From positions 55,582,609 through 55,646,608 of the forward strand of contig CP136066.1 of NCBI GenBank assembly GCA_032622095.1: a stretch of 64,000 nt of DNA. The letters run 5' to 3'. Below are positions 56,401 to 59,390 of this stretch, piece by piece. Position 1 is the first letter of the stretch. Every line of letters begins with the position of its first letter. A program made the position numbers and the translations under genes. This stretch comes from Siphonodentalium dalli. Its lineage: Eukaryota; Mollusca; Scaphopoda; Gadilida; Siphonodentaliidae. The notes below the pieces were generated by a model. It was given only the letters and a program-made list of their open reading frames with translations, ran no database searches and was not told the origin of the DNA.

Positions 56401-58215
56401 GGTATTCAGTCATCACGCGAGGGATAGGGACCTGTTATTCGCAGGAAAAGTGGGATACTTTTGATGTCTCATTGGAACAATCATTGTTCGGCAGAGTCGC
56501 ATCAGCAGAGTTTTTGTACACATTCACATATTCAAAGTGCAGCACCTTTAACCTACGACATTCTGTCTGACGTTGCAATAGAAATGTTGTGATTGTCACG
56601 GTGACCGTTACAAGATCAAACCAATTCCGACATGACCACGCTGTGAAAAATTGCATATCCAACACATTGAAATTGGCAGATCCTCGGTGACTAAGAAAAT
56701 ACTTTGATAATGGTGTGTGGGATTTTAATTATTCTATACATGTACCCCGCTGGACAAAACAAGTGTCCACTTAACCACGGTGCGGTTTGCGTTGCCACCG
56801 CGGCCGAACTGCAACTACACCGCGGCTCCACCGGCTGACTGCAGTTCGGCTGAGGTGTACTTGCCATTCGGCCGCGGTGTAAAAATTTAATGATGCATGC
56901 ATGGTTTATACATCTATTGACTAAAAGAGACCACGTGGTTCGTTTATGTGGATTTGCAATAGATCGGATTTGGGAAATCATGGGATGATTAGAATTGTAC
57001 TAAATTAATCGGCTTTCCGGGAAACACGGCACCAGAGCGCATCACTTCAACGAAACGGGAATATCTGAGAATGTACTTCCGTTGCGAAAACAAAAGTATC
57101 GTGGTTCTCCGTTTTTTTCATTGGCGTACACGGGGCCGCTGTGTATTCCAATGTTTATTTATTTACGAAACTCTATTTCTCTTTCACCCTTGAATGAAGT
57201 AATTACAGTAAGCATGTTTGTTGAGATACTATACTTGTCAATATATGTCATAGCTGTCCAGATGCCTACATAAATTATACCAGCAATATATAGACACATG
57301 CATGCATGACGTATTGACCGCGTGGTTGTTTTGTGCACGCGAGGAAAACCTCATTTGACCATATTTTTTTTTAAATAATAGAAAAACATGGGACTAATTT
57401 TATTAACTTATTCTTGGTTATGGTGTCAAAGCATACCACATTAGAACAAAATATCGGTAAGCTCCTCCCACAGCCAACCAATTAAAGCAGAGAATAAAAT
57501 CTCACAAACTAATCCTGGATGATTGACAGGTGTATGTTGACGTGATAGCATACATGGGATCGACGCATGACTTAAGTTTTTTTTATATTTGACAACAAAG
57601 TTCCATTAAAATCTTCGTTAGATCGTTGAAACAGTGGGGTTAAATATAAATGTGATTCGTCATAATGACCTTAAAGCCGATATTATGTACGGATTTAAAT
57701 TTCCTTTAATTAAAAATACTAACCTTCGTATATTTCTACTAATAAAAAACATGTTTTAAACTCGAGAAAAAAGACGATACAAACAAGAAATCTAACCCCG
57801 GTGTACTTGCCGTTCGACCGCGGTGTACTTGCCGTTCGACCGCGGTGTACTTGCCGTTCGACCGCGGTGTACTTGCCGTTCGACCGCGGTGTACTTGCCG
57901 TTCGGCCCGCGGTGTACTTGTCGTTCGGCCGCGGTGCTCAACCGCGGTTACACAAAGTGACACCGCGGCCGAACGGCAAGTACACCGCGGTGGCAGTGGA
58001 CACTTGTTTTGTCCAGCGGGGTAGTATGTGTCGACTATTAGTTGACGAAACTAGTCAAGGGCTGCCGACTAGTCGACACGAAATACCCGTTGTTTCAACA
58101 CTAGATAACAAAGGACCAGGCTTAATTTATCCATTATAATAATTTAGTTATAAATATATTGGTTCCACTCACCGACATATGTCCCCAACTCAACCAACTT
58201 TGCTTTGATGGCCGA
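14376..58215 (-). CDS. ZC3H14: ZC3H14/Nab2-like poly(A)-binding CCCH zinc-finger protein (15 exons, 5' partial)
   Basis: Orthologue of ZC3H14 (yeast Nab2), a nuclear protein that binds polyadenosine RNA through tandem CCCH fingers and limits poly(A) tail length. Joined exons: 58215-58173, 54702-54588, 51959-51919, 43683-43345, 42700-41559, 38693-38545, 36671-36571, 32904-32662, 31515-31254, 30138-28831, 24937-24681, 24041-23882, 17607-17471, 16683-16586, 14477-14376. All have AG acceptors and GT donors, phases agree throughout, and the total is 4497 nt, about 1498 residues. Residues 1-66 form the PWI-like N-terminal domain (DDELPDYIMVMIANKKTQ). A long disordered, charged middle follows, then FFVTLDGV and five CCCH fingers near residues 1360-1490. 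Human ZC3H14 is 736 residues, so the middle is greatly enlarged. The initiator exon (about 12 residues in human) was not found. Orthology is very secure; exon borders are inferred from sequence only. Confidence 0.95.
15214..15685 (+). mobile_element. 472-bp TRIM (miniature LTR retrotransposon) with 5S rRNA-like LTR
   Basis: LTR1 (15214-15372, 159 bp) and LTR2 (15474-15685, 212 bp) both start TGTAGCG and end GTTCTGTTACA. CTAT flanks both sides (15210-15213, 15686-15689) as a 4-bp target duplication. After one spacer base comes TGGGGGCTCGTCCG (15374-15387), which matches 14 of the 18 nt of a tRNA-Pro primer-binding site. A purine tract (AAAAAGAACGGGAGAG, 15455-15470) lies just before LTR2. The internal region is 101 bp with no coding capacity. 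The two LTRs differ by two substitutions, a few 1-2 bp indels and one 48-bp deletion in LTR1, so the insertion is young. It lies in intron 15 of ZC3H14, antisense to it. The 5S-like segment inside the LTR is the key oddity. Confidence 0.85.
15566..15641 (+). ncRNA. 5S rRNA-derived segment in LTR2
   Basis: GATCACCGAAGTTAAGCAAC begins a 76-nt match to the middle and 3' part of 5S rRNA. It includes box A-like AGTTAAGCAACGTCGAGC (15575-15592), an intermediate element GGTTAGTACCT (15595-15605) and box C TGGATGGGTGACCGGC (15605-15620), and ends GGGTGCTGCCA. The first ~40 nt of 5S are shortened and altered, so it is not a working rRNA gene. The internal Pol III promoter looks intact. Confidence 0.85.
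16171..16562. mobile_element. Family A MITE in ZC3H14 intron 15
   Basis: 392 bp with TTAA at 16167-16170 and 16563-16566 and the CCCTTTACCCAACA ends. It has the same twin-palindrome interior as 12532-12921 in the opposite orientation. The right TTAA is 13 nt from the exon 15 donor hexamer. Confidence 0.8.
16586..16683 (-). CDS. ZC3H14: ZC3H14 exon 15 (zinc finger 4)
   Basis: Linker VPHPKPANPSASGNK, then finger 4 CKFFPNCRNMQCPFQHPK (C-X5-C-X4-C-X3-H). Phase 1 in after ATTTCAG, phase 0 out at GTTAGT. A 392-bp MITE ends 13 nt from the donor hexamer. Confidence 0.97.
16797..17142. repeat. Family E element in intron 14
   Basis: Ends GTCTGACATTTGCAGA and GCAAATGTCAGACACAC. The interior has the GAGGTTCACAGAGGG and CCTCTGGGAAGCTC arms. 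Confidence 0.65.
17193..17410. mobile_element. Family D MITE in intron 14
   Basis: 218 bp, TTAA at 17189-17192 and 17411-17414. Ends CCCTTCCATGATGGGA and TCATGGAAGGG. Contains the two-arm TCTCCC/GGGAGA hairpins. Confidence 0.75.
17471..17607 (-). CDS. ZC3H14: ZC3H14 exon 14 (zinc fingers 2 and 3)
   Basis: Finger 2: IFPNCNYGDNCMYIHP, completing the Cys of the previous exon. Finger 3: CIYDPNCTRPGCPYTH. A basic Gln-rich linker (QAKQARKQIVQQ) follows. Almost identical to human FPNCKFAEKCLFVHP and CKYDAKCTKPDCPFTH. Phase 2 in, phase 1 out at GTATAG. Confidence 0.98.
17690..18420. other. Intron DNA without recognised features
   Basis: Contains an old Tc1-like MITE remnant near 17680 (CAGTCAGACCTCGTTAAGT) and a poly-A tract at 18117-18131. 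No coding exon seen. Confidence 0.35.
18468..18613. mobile_element. Family F MITE inserted in a family D MITE
   Basis: 146-bp palindrome with CAGTAATGCCCTAAGTAATC at one end and its complement at the other. TA (18466-18467 and 18614-18615) is duplicated. Removing it restores the family D text CTTACAAGGTCAAGG. Confidence 0.8.
18686..19006. mobile_element. 321-bp inverted-repeat element, 57-bp perfect arms
   Basis: The arms at 18686-18742 and 18950-19006 are exact complements: an AT stretch, then TTTTTCCTTAAGGGAAGCCC. The interior from 18743 matches, inverted, the subterminal DNA at about 23424-23558. Confidence 0.7.
19882..20425 (+). repeat. 181-bp tandem repeat, about 2.7 units
   Basis: GGTGAAGGAGTGGCCTGGA recurs at 19882, 20063 and 20244. 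Units include GGTATTACGATTCCAGG and GTCTTCCCCACCCAGA. Long open frames on both strands arise because the units diverge little. Confidence 0.8.
20560..20880 (+). pseudogene. Possible captured or decayed coding fragment
   Basis: One frame reads GTSESSSDSVPDDPLSTRDS then CSSSSNLPTPRDAEKHVKID and NWLHQVGIPDCG before a stop. A second frame continues VEEAYSEMVRRKTNALAFGI. The composition looks protein-like, but frames shift and no family is recognised. Confidence 0.3.
21260..23420. other. Interior of the 4.6-kb element, non-coding
   Basis: Repeated ATGTGACAATA/ATGTGGCAATATA motifs occur around 21890-22180. I see no conserved frame. Confidence 0.35.
23640..23865. mobile_element. Family D MITE next to the exon 13 donor
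   Basis: Contains both GTGAGTCTCCCTTAGGGAGC and GCGAGGCTCCCTATGGGAG hairpins and ends CTCCAGTCATGGTAGGG, with TTAA at 23866-23869. The donor hexamer begins 6 nt further on. The left end is unclear. Confidence 0.65.
23882..24041 (-). CDS. ZC3H14: ZC3H14 exon 13 (zinc finger 1)
   Basis: Starts DDDKEYTAKVTRVKSSSYSS and contains finger 1, CKFWPACSNGNSCQFHH (C-X5-C-X5-C-X3-H). It ends TVPCK, opening finger 2. Human finger 1 is CKYWPACKNGDECAYHH. Phase 1 in, phase 2 out at GTAAGT. Confidence 0.97.
24092..24667. mobile_element. Family C MITE(s) filling intron 12
   Basis: The left end reads ACCCTTTCTATTATTATT, a microsatellite-expanded end; the right end is TGGAGAAAGGG before TTAA (24668-24671). 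Without it the 639-bp intron would be about 65 bp. Confidence 0.6.
24681..24937 (-). CDS. ZC3H14: ZC3H14 exon 12 (FFVTLDGV motif)
   Basis: Encodes GAVDPSRPKFFVTLDGVNEK, matching vertebrate PASPKFIVTLDGV just before the zinc fingers. A Pro-rich stretch follows, ending INIESESEG. Phase 2 in after TTCACAG, phase 1 out at GTTAGT. A MITE-flanking TTAA lies 3 nt beyond the donor hexamer. Confidence 0.94.
25010..25266 (+). repeat. Dispersed repeat with hairpin end
   Basis: Ends with GGACGGCGGACGAAGCCCG and a hairpin at 25239-25266 (GTCCCCC...GGGGGAC), then AATAA, as at 4137-4163. Confidence 0.6.
25673..26425. repeat. Family E element containing a TA-flanked MITE
   Basis: A complete family E copy (GTGTGCCTGAGATTTGCAAA to GCAAATGTCAGACACAC) interrupted at 25952-26284. 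Confidence 0.65.
25952..26284. mobile_element. 333-bp MITE with CCGCGGTAT-rich interior
   Basis: Ends CCGCTATACTTAAAGTAATT and AATTACTTTGAGAATAGCGG between TA duplications. The interior has many ACCGCGGT/TACCGCGGTA palindromes. Confidence 0.75.
26850..28676. mobile_element. Family B MITE (CCCTTTCAGTGCCAGG) carrying a hAT-like insertion
   Basis: TTAA at 26846-26849 and 28677-28680, with ends CCCTTTCAGTGCCAGG and CCTGGCACTGAAAGGG. It contains one GCCAATGCATTCTC hairpin. Other copies: 34511-34999, 52752-53191, 55458-55742. Confidence 0.8.
27035..28412. mobile_element. 1378-bp hAT-like element with 8-bp target duplication
   Basis: Ends TAGAGCTGAAACGGTT and AACCATTTCAGCTCTA, flanked by exact CTTATTTT (27027-27034, 28413-28420). 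Subterminal AACCGGTTA motifs occur on both sides. No transposase frame, so non-autonomous. Confidence 0.85.
28831..30138 (-). CDS. ZC3H14: ZC3H14 exon 11 (RS-like and Pro/Gln-rich)
   Basis: The largest exon, 1308 nt and about 436 residues. Order: an acidic Gln/Glu start, basic ETSRRKKLSR, an Ile/Arg-rich stretch (TRTIRLIRIRKPGEKSR), tandem SSSSRRH units ending in RRQRERSRSH, then about 200 residues of Pro/Gln/Leu-rich sequence with PGPPGMSPPRPLPPPG and repeated LGPQQ units. It ends HAVHGHQG. Phase 2 in and out, donor GTGCGT. The RS-like and Pro/Gln tracts have no counterpart of this size in vertebrates and suggest protein-protein contacts or condensate behaviour (inference). Confidence 0.88.
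29165..29400 (-). repeat. Pro/Gln coding low-complexity tract
   Basis: Imprecise trinucleotide-type repetition inside ZC3H14 exon 11 encoding runs of Pro and Gln. Open frames on the other strand here are mirror images of it. Confidence 0.6.
30283..31130 (+). repeat. Intron 10 dispersed repeats
   Basis: AACAAGAGCATCGCTAGG begins a mollusc-type repeat that continues through CATATGCCAAATTTCATTTT to a GACGGACAGACAG tract. The rest is unclassified. No exon between 30139 and 31253. Confidence 0.5.
31254..31515 (-). CDS. ZC3H14: ZC3H14 exon 10 (acidic)
   Basis: Encodes 87 acidic residues ending PKRNLVIKTEESDIDEDIQR, which resembles vertebrate VIDIKPEPDDLIDEDL. IKTE is a possible SUMOylation consensus (inference). 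Phase 1 in, phase 2 out at GTTTGA. Confidence 0.9.
31611..31826 (+). mobile_element. Family C MITE joined to a family D MITE
   Basis: Right end TATAGAATGGG, then TTAA at 31827-31830, which also opens a family D copy (GATGACTGGAGCTGCGCTGG). Same arrangement as at 355-770. Confidence 0.65.
31934..32443. mobile_element. 510-bp hAT-like element (CAGGGT ends, TTGCCAAA-rich)
   Basis: Ends CAGGGTCCGTGCTGG and GGCAGCGCTAACCCTG. 8-bp flanks TAGGGAGC and TAGAGAGC. Repeated TTTGCCAAAT motifs inside. It splits a family D hairpin. Related copy at 52165-52678. Confidence 0.8.
32662..32904 (-). CDS. ZC3H14: ZC3H14 exon 9
   Basis: 81 residues with an internal duplication: TTGLVSDGRSRGPWKSSDGL followed by TGLVSDGRSLAPRKSKSDGL. 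The exon continues SKSRRQEILQSYKYTIANNE and ends SDEEA. Phase 1 in and out. Donor GTATAT is followed directly by the TTAA of a MITE. Confidence 0.88.
33122..33960. other. Intron 8 DNA, no recognised feature
   Basis: No exon, RNA gene or element end identified here. Confidence 0.35.
34511..34999. mobile_element. Family B MITE in intron 8
   Basis: TTAA at 34507-34510 and 35000-35003. Ends CCCTTTCAGTGCCAGG and CTGGCACTGAAAGGG. Contains the GCCAATGCATTCTC hairpin at 34559-34625. Confidence 0.85.
35640..36000. repeat. Family G dispersed repeat
   Basis: Shares AAAGTGATGTGAA, GTAAATATTTAC and TGCGTCCCGA(A)T text with 26470-26740, 43985-44370 (inverted) and 58920-59130 (inverted, partial). Not classified. 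Confidence 0.5.
36571..36671 (-). CDS. ZC3H14: ZC3H14 exon 8
   Basis: Encodes SSVPVNRQANKMLLLKAVQE then AEKSISAVKPAVQ. It matches the conserved vertebrate segment PSKQANKNLILKAISEAQES. Phase 2 in after TTCACAG, phase 1 out at GTATGC. Confidence 0.93.
37090..38544 (-). repeat. Tandem copies of the ZC3H14 exon 7 end with its splice donor
   Basis: Units start at 38083, 38161, 38254, 38347 and 38440; the true exon copy starts at 38533. The period is 93 bp (once 78). An older copy near 37090-37145 is cut off by a hAT-like element. Each unit holds 56 nt matching DPLNPAVGTVASTIKIQRK plus GTAAGA and about 37 bp of intron. The old copy has lost GT. Confidence 0.9.
37146..38052. mobile_element. 907-bp hAT-like element with 8-bp target duplication
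   Basis: Ends TAGGGTTGAAACGATTAATC and CTAATCGTTTCAACACTA. Subterminal GACTAGTCG repeats occur on both sides. Flanked by exact GGATCGAT (37138-37145, 38053-38060). No transposase. It sits inside the exon-edge array. Confidence 0.9.
38545..38693 (-). CDS. ZC3H14: ZC3H14 exon 7
   Basis: Encodes LGNLTDKKRGPTSIIG, NVIEKYHPEDQEEEYDPLNP, then AVGTVASTIKIQRK. Phase 0 in after TTTTTACCAG, phase 2 out at GTAAGA. VASTIKIQRK resembles VSSVVKVKKF of the vertebrate protein. The last 56 coding nt plus the donor are amplified in tandem directly downstream (37.1-38.54 kb). Confidence 0.9.
39195..39885 (-). repeat. Inverted ~68-bp minisatellite (family C MITE unit)
   Basis: About ten units with AGAAAGGGTTAAACTTATTA, TGAACATTTCCTATGGGATA and ACTACTCATCAATGATGCTT. 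Complement of the array at 11287-11975. Confidence 0.75.
39925..40620 (+). repeat. Degenerate CCATAACTCCGG repeats
   Basis: Four or so units of a repeat with GACCATAACTCCGG and CCAAATTTGAAAACAATC text; the first two are about 159 bp apart. It ends with GACGGACGGATGAACCAATA. Confidence 0.55.
40691..41083. mobile_element. Family A MITE in intron 6
   Basis: 393 bp, TTAA at 40687-40690 and 41084-41087, ends CCCTTTACCCAACA/TGTTGGGTAAAGGG, twin palindromes inside. Confidence 0.85.
41559..42700 (-). CDS. ZC3H14: ZC3H14 exon 6 (large charged exon)
   Basis: 1142 nt, about 380 residues of disordered sequence. It starts DEFNDEVDKSEESELR, followed by basic KKLSLPKPEE, a Pro-rich stretch with PPPKSAQPAPKPPQPP, and an acidic tract with EEGEESADDDSDTDD. 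A duplicated motif follows (TYEDLDPGKSYSRKKLR and TYEDLDRGKFYLVNKMR). It ends at KDVYTR with donor GTGAGT in phase 0. The lack of stops over 1.1 kb and matching phases on both sides support it. Confidence 0.88.
42984..43199 (+). repeat. CCCTCACCCACCCCATAGAC minisatellite
   Basis: About six imperfect units of 33-48 bp sharing TTTACACCCTCACCCACC and ATAGACATATTAAG in intron 5. Confidence 0.8.
43345..43683 (-). CDS. ZC3H14: ZC3H14 exon 5 (Lys-rich linker)
   Basis: Encodes about 113 disordered residues. There is an internal repeat (TPTVDDAPITSDHKSGSN and TTTVDDTPKIPAHKSGSK), then a Lys/Ser run (KVKSKSKKKSKHKS) that could act as a nuclear localisation signal; that role is inference. Phase 1 in and out, donor GTAAGG. 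No clear counterpart in vertebrate ZC3H14. Confidence 0.85.
44675..44927. mobile_element. Family D MITE, complete
   Basis: 253 bp with TTAA at 44671-44674 and 44928-44931. Ends CCCTTTCATGACGGGAGCTG and GCTCCAGTAATTTAAGGG. Two hairpins inside. Confidence 0.8.
45107..46206 (+). repeat. ~161-bp tandem array (about 6 units) with hairpin end
   Basis: GCGCTAACGAGCT recurs about every 161 bp (near 45256, 45428, 45589, 45749, 45910, 46072). Units also carry GGGCCATAACTCTATCAAAT and TTTTCGAACTCGTCCGAGAT. A GCCC microsatellite and a hairpin at 46179-46206 (AGTCGAG...CTCGACT) close it, followed by AATAA. Confidence 0.8.
46431..50220 (+). mobile_element. 3.8-kb non-LTR retrotransposon (CR1/L2-like), apparently intact
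   Basis: Flanked by AACATCCACACC (46419-46430) and AACATCCATACC (50221-50232), a 12-bp target duplication with one mismatch. The flanks belong to one dispersed repeat (GTGAACATC..ACCAAATTTCATT), so the insertion point is clear. One long ORF, no upstream ORF1, 36 bp of 5' leader and a ~510-bp 3' UTR ending AATAAATATTGTTTAAATC. It lies in ZC3H14 intron 4-5, antisense to the gene. Confidence 0.85.
46467..49709 (+). CDS. Retrotransposon polyprotein: 2A-like leader, APE endonuclease, reverse transcriptase
   Basis: 1080 residues without a stop or frameshift. Residues 1-15 are hydrophobic (MSALSLITILILLLI), followed by GCVERNPGP (16-24), a 2A-like ribosome-skipping motif. The endonuclease shows TETWL (E60), YRPP, GDFN (164-167) and HCPVRIDL. 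The reverse transcriptase has PVSLLSCISKVFEK, CDVSKAFDKVWH, VPQGSILGPLLFIVYINDI and FADD (687-690). The C terminus has a Cys/His block (CDKCVCG...EHFLLFC). The start at 46467 is chosen because 46398-46430 is host repeat DNA. Function in retrotransposition follows from family knowledge. CR1/L2 placement is tentative. Confidence 0.92.
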   Translation: MSALSLITILILLLIGCVERNPGPRDDGMAFLLLNPQSIRNKLDTISVEMNDFDVCMFTETWLSPSVDNTDIFVEGFNDVMRNDRTDRVGGGVAIYVRDTIAFKFRDDLSTPNLESVWVELIKPHHILVGCFYRPPNSLTSDWDDIEKSIGVARDSGLEMIIAGDFNEDQKRNFHGHINDICSACGVKQIIKSPTHFSESSKTTLDLYLVSNPKSIISWKVLDPFYSDMKRYHCPVRIDLNYSHTRQKNSLRLIVWNYNMADFESMNNAFYDWNRSGELDSLSTDYLAEAVTTKIISTATSFIPHKSATIRKGCPPWLTCNIRKLIRECRRLHNKAKRIDSPLDWANYRTKRNEVISVIRKSKREHNSKLEKKLNDNACDASTWWKTLQRLLFSPRAQSIPPITDGTNIYVSPHDKATCFNDYFCSITSVNDDGATLPPRSFDTWRQTLSEIKLTADDLREALKSVNPTKASGPDQVHPKVLKQCADSLCYPLTNIFNRYINESYYPLEWKRSNVVPIHKKEDRSKMSNYRPVSLLSCISKVFEKCIYKTIWDFLTLNGLVSNLQSGFVRGDSTVFQLTDIYDYIADSLDQGKEIRSVFCDVSKAFDKVWHTGLLYKLECIGITDKLLHLIESYLSQRQQRVIIDNENSDWKPVQAGVPQGSILGPLLFIVYINDISENVTCHIRLFADDTSMFLTIEDPDRAADLMNMDIARLANWAHQWLVTFNPQKTESLLISRKRTPIAHPPLQMSNSIITEVSSHKHLGLTFDNQAKWGDHIDDITDRAWKKINIMRMHRFSLNRKTLQKKYFSYIRPIIEYAAPVWDNCTCELSTQLEKIQFEAARIVSGATRSTNNSDLLSEFGWETLAERRKKFKLHQFYKMFVRSSPSYLYNMINTDTPGSQRYNFRRNDLRPPQADNSAYMNTFLPSASRLWNELTPETKSAKSLEIFKSRLDIEKRRNSLKVQHFDYCLNRETQILHARLRLKCSNLNRDLRENHLRDCDKCVCGDVESAEHFLLFCQRYMQLRSDSFSNIDPTFLTTKILLKGIPLLSSEINNEIFRATQYFIQKSGRFKQYTNNSTA
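50240..50823 (+). repeat. Dispersed repeat that hosts the retrotransposon
   Basis: Successive units with AACTCTAGAATGGA, CATAGTAGTGAACATCAA and CATTGAGATCCAA. The piece before the retrotransposon (46320-46430) belongs to the same repeat. Confidence 0.6.
50824..51622. mobile_element. hAT-like element with CAGGGTTTCC ends (second copy)
   Basis: CAGGGTTTCCATTAATACG at the left and CCCTGGCGGAAACCCTG at the right. Shares interior text with 9904-11286 (GTTTGGTGTGCA, GTTTTACGATTGACA). No clear target duplication. Confidence 0.55.
51919..51959 (-). CDS. ZC3H14: ZC3H14 exon 4 (N-terminal domain end)
   Basis: A 41-nt micro-exon encoding LINLLTKLQNITA, matching the last helix of the N-terminal domain (human HGVLDKLRSV). 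Phase 2 in, phase 1 out at GTAAGC. Acceptor is TTTTTTTCAG. Confidence 0.92.
51992..52127. mobile_element. Short family D MITE
   Basis: 136 bp with TTAA at 51988-51991 and 52128-52131. Left GGGAGTTGCGCTGGTGCAGC, right GCTCCAGTCATGGAAGGG. Internal deletion of one hairpin. Confidence 0.7.
52165..52678. mobile_element. 514-bp hAT-like element (TTGGCCAAA-rich)
   Basis: Ends CAGTGTTCATGCTGGACC and GTCAGCATGAACCCTG, flanked by GCAGAAAG and GCAGTAAG (8 bp, one mismatch). Related to 31934-32443. Confidence 0.75.
52752..53191. mobile_element. Family B MITE in intron 3
   Basis: TTAA at 52748-52751 and 53192-53195. Ends CCCTTTCAGTGCCAAGG and TTGGCACTGGAAGGG. An internal CTGGCACTGAAAGAGTTAA end copy at about 52990 suggests a nested or rearranged structure. 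Confidence 0.7.
53612..53959 (+). pseudogene. RecQ-like helicase fragment, decayed
   Basis: Encodes 115 residues. LKQEQEFIL (26-34) resembles the RecQ Q motif, and AVLAILPTGYGTNLPHQ (43-59) the Walker A region, where the usual GKS is GTN, so ATP binding should be lost. The frame loses similarity after about residue 75 and stops; a full RecQ-like protein is several hundred residues. Upstream DNA has ACCAATCAAGAA and GCCCCGCCCAAT, a CCAAT/GC-box-like arrangement, which may be the gene's old promoter (inference). It lies inside ZC3H14 intron 3, opposite strand. Confidence 0.55.
54142..54512. repeat. Family E element beside exon 3
   Basis: Runs from GTGTGTCTAACATCCGCAGA to GCAAATGACAGAAAATTAT. 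The exon 3 donor is about 70 bp away. Confidence 0.65.
54588..54702 (-). CDS. ZC3H14: ZC3H14 exon 3 (N-terminal domain)
   Basis: Encodes DDELPDYIMVMIANKKTQ, then EQMHDDLNLFLSTNTDKFIEW. This is the most conserved block of the N-terminal domain and almost identical to vertebrate ZC3H14. Phase 1 in, phase 2 out at GTATGT; the Trp codon is split across the intron. Confidence 0.96.
54793..56090. mobile_element. Large family F element (CAGTAATGC ends) containing other repeats
   Basis: Starts CAGTAATGCCCTAAATAATC after TA and ends GAGCATTACTG before TA. It encloses a family B MITE (55458-55742) and unclassified DNA. Confidence 0.6.
55458..55742. mobile_element. Family B MITE
   Basis: TTAA at 55454-55457 and 55743-55746, ends CCCTTTCAGTGCCAGG and CCTGGCACTGAAAGGG. 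Confidence 0.85.
56745..58021. mobile_element. 1277-bp TA-flanked element with CCGCGG motifs
   Basis: Inverted ends CCCCGCTGGACAAAACAAGT and ACTTGTTTTGTCCAGCGGGG between TA (56743-56744, 58022-58023). Both subterminal regions are rich in ACCGCGG and CCGTTCGGC. No transposase seen. Confidence 0.8.
57796..57960 (+). repeat. 22-bp minisatellite (GTGTACTTGCCGTTCGACCG)
   Basis: Six or so consecutive 22-23-bp units next to the right end of the TA-flanked element. Each unit contains the CCGCGG palindrome. Confidence 0.85.
58173..58215 (-). CDS. ZC3H14: ZC3H14 exon 2 (N-terminal domain)
   Basis: Encodes SAIKAKLVELGTYV, the start of the PWI-like N-terminal domain (human has SAIKGKLQELGAYV). It enters in phase 0 after TTTTTCAG and leaves in phase 1 at GTGAGT. 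The acceptor and the first exon bases are duplicated 48 bp upstream in the gene's direction (58248-58293). Confidence 0.93.
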
Positions 58216-58247
58216 CTGAAAAAGATAAAAACACATCATGAGAATTA

Positions 58248-58293
58248 TTGCTTTGATGGCCGACTGAAAAAGATAAAACACATCATGAGAATC
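58248..58293 (-). other. ZC3H14: Duplicated exon 2 splice acceptor
   Basis: A second copy of the acceptor and first exon bases (58200-58245), 48 bp away. The intervening 48 nt are open in the exon 2 frame. Confidence 0.85.
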
Positions 58294-58399
58294 ATTGGGC
58301 CTGAAAAAGTATGTTTCTCCTAACGGACAGGCTGCTGGCAACCAAGAGTTTATCTAAAATCATTACAATTTGATAACTCCCATCCAGAGGTGATCCTAA

Positions 58400-58920
58400 A
58401 CATTTTCAAACAAATTTCTACATTAAAAGCGGGCTTCAGGGTACGTCAAATTTGAAAACTGAGATGGCTGCTGTCGGCAAAGTTTTCAAAAAAATTTTGG
58501 GGAAAATTGATGGCACCCATCTAGAGGTCACCCTGAAGATCAGTATGAAGTTTGGTGATGATCGGATGAGGGATGTGCCTGTAGGGTGTACCAAAGAATT
58601 TAGTCATGCAAAGAGTAAATTACATGTACAAGATGGCTGCCAGTGGCCATGTTTTTTCATAAAAAAAAATTCAAATTCGATGACTCCCATCCAGAGGTGA
58701 TCCTAAAAATGTCTGTAAATTTTCCAAAAAAAATTCCAATAAATGTGGGCTGCAGGGTGTGGCAATGGACTCAAATTTGAAATCCAAGATGACTGCTGAA
58801 GATCCATATGAAGTTTGGTGATGATCGGATGAGGGAGGTGGTCTGTAGGGTGTTCCAAAATATTTAGCCATGCAAAGAGTAAAATGCAAGATGGCTGCCA
58901 GCGGCCATATACATGTACTT
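58400..58920 (+). repeat. Degenerate AGATGGCTGCC repeats
   Basis: Units share CCATCCAGAGGTGATCCTAA, GTTTGGTGATGATCGGATGA and AAGATGGCTGCC with each other and with 60700-61180; related to the 7.96-9.8 kb array. Confidence 0.6.
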
Positions 58921-59114
58921 AAAGACATATTATGGACTTATGAAATTGATAAGTTAGTACTCAGGCGCTATGCCAACCTGGGGAATGTAGCATTCTGCAA
59001 ACATCGCCAATTTTTTAAAGAATTCGACCATACCACTCCATAGAAAACATTGTCTGAACTATGCTCAATTGTAAATATTTACATCTTGATTCGGGATGCA
59101 ATTATCGGTGATAA

Positions 59115-59390
59115 ACTAACACAAATGTTTCGCCATCAAGAGTCATTGTATTTAATTACATGTACATGCATAAGTGTTAATTCAAAGGTAGAACTTCATC
59201 ATACATATTAGGGTCTGCGCAGGTCACTGATCTGAGATCAATAAGATGACCTAATTTCCAAAAGTACATGTAGCTTGCAGGAATATTTTAAGCATACAAA
59301 CTTTACTAAGCATACACTGATACAGTCAATACATATCATGTGAGTTAGTTAAGTAGTTAATTTGTCACAATGTATAATAACGGACATGCT
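59115..59390 (+). repeat. Direct repeat, copy 1
   Basis: About 240 bp (from CGCCATCAAGAGTCATTG to TTTGTCACAATGTATAATAA) are repeated at 59835-60075 with few changes. Confidence 0.75.

Larger units (their letters stand above)
56168..58103. mobile_element. hAT-like element (GACTAGTCG type) enclosing another transposon
   Basis: Left TCGTGTTGATACGATTAGTC, right TTGTTTCAACACTA. Flanks GATAACTG and GATAACAA (6 of 8 match). Related to 37146-38052. Two thirds of it is the 56745-58021 insertion. Confidence 0.65.
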
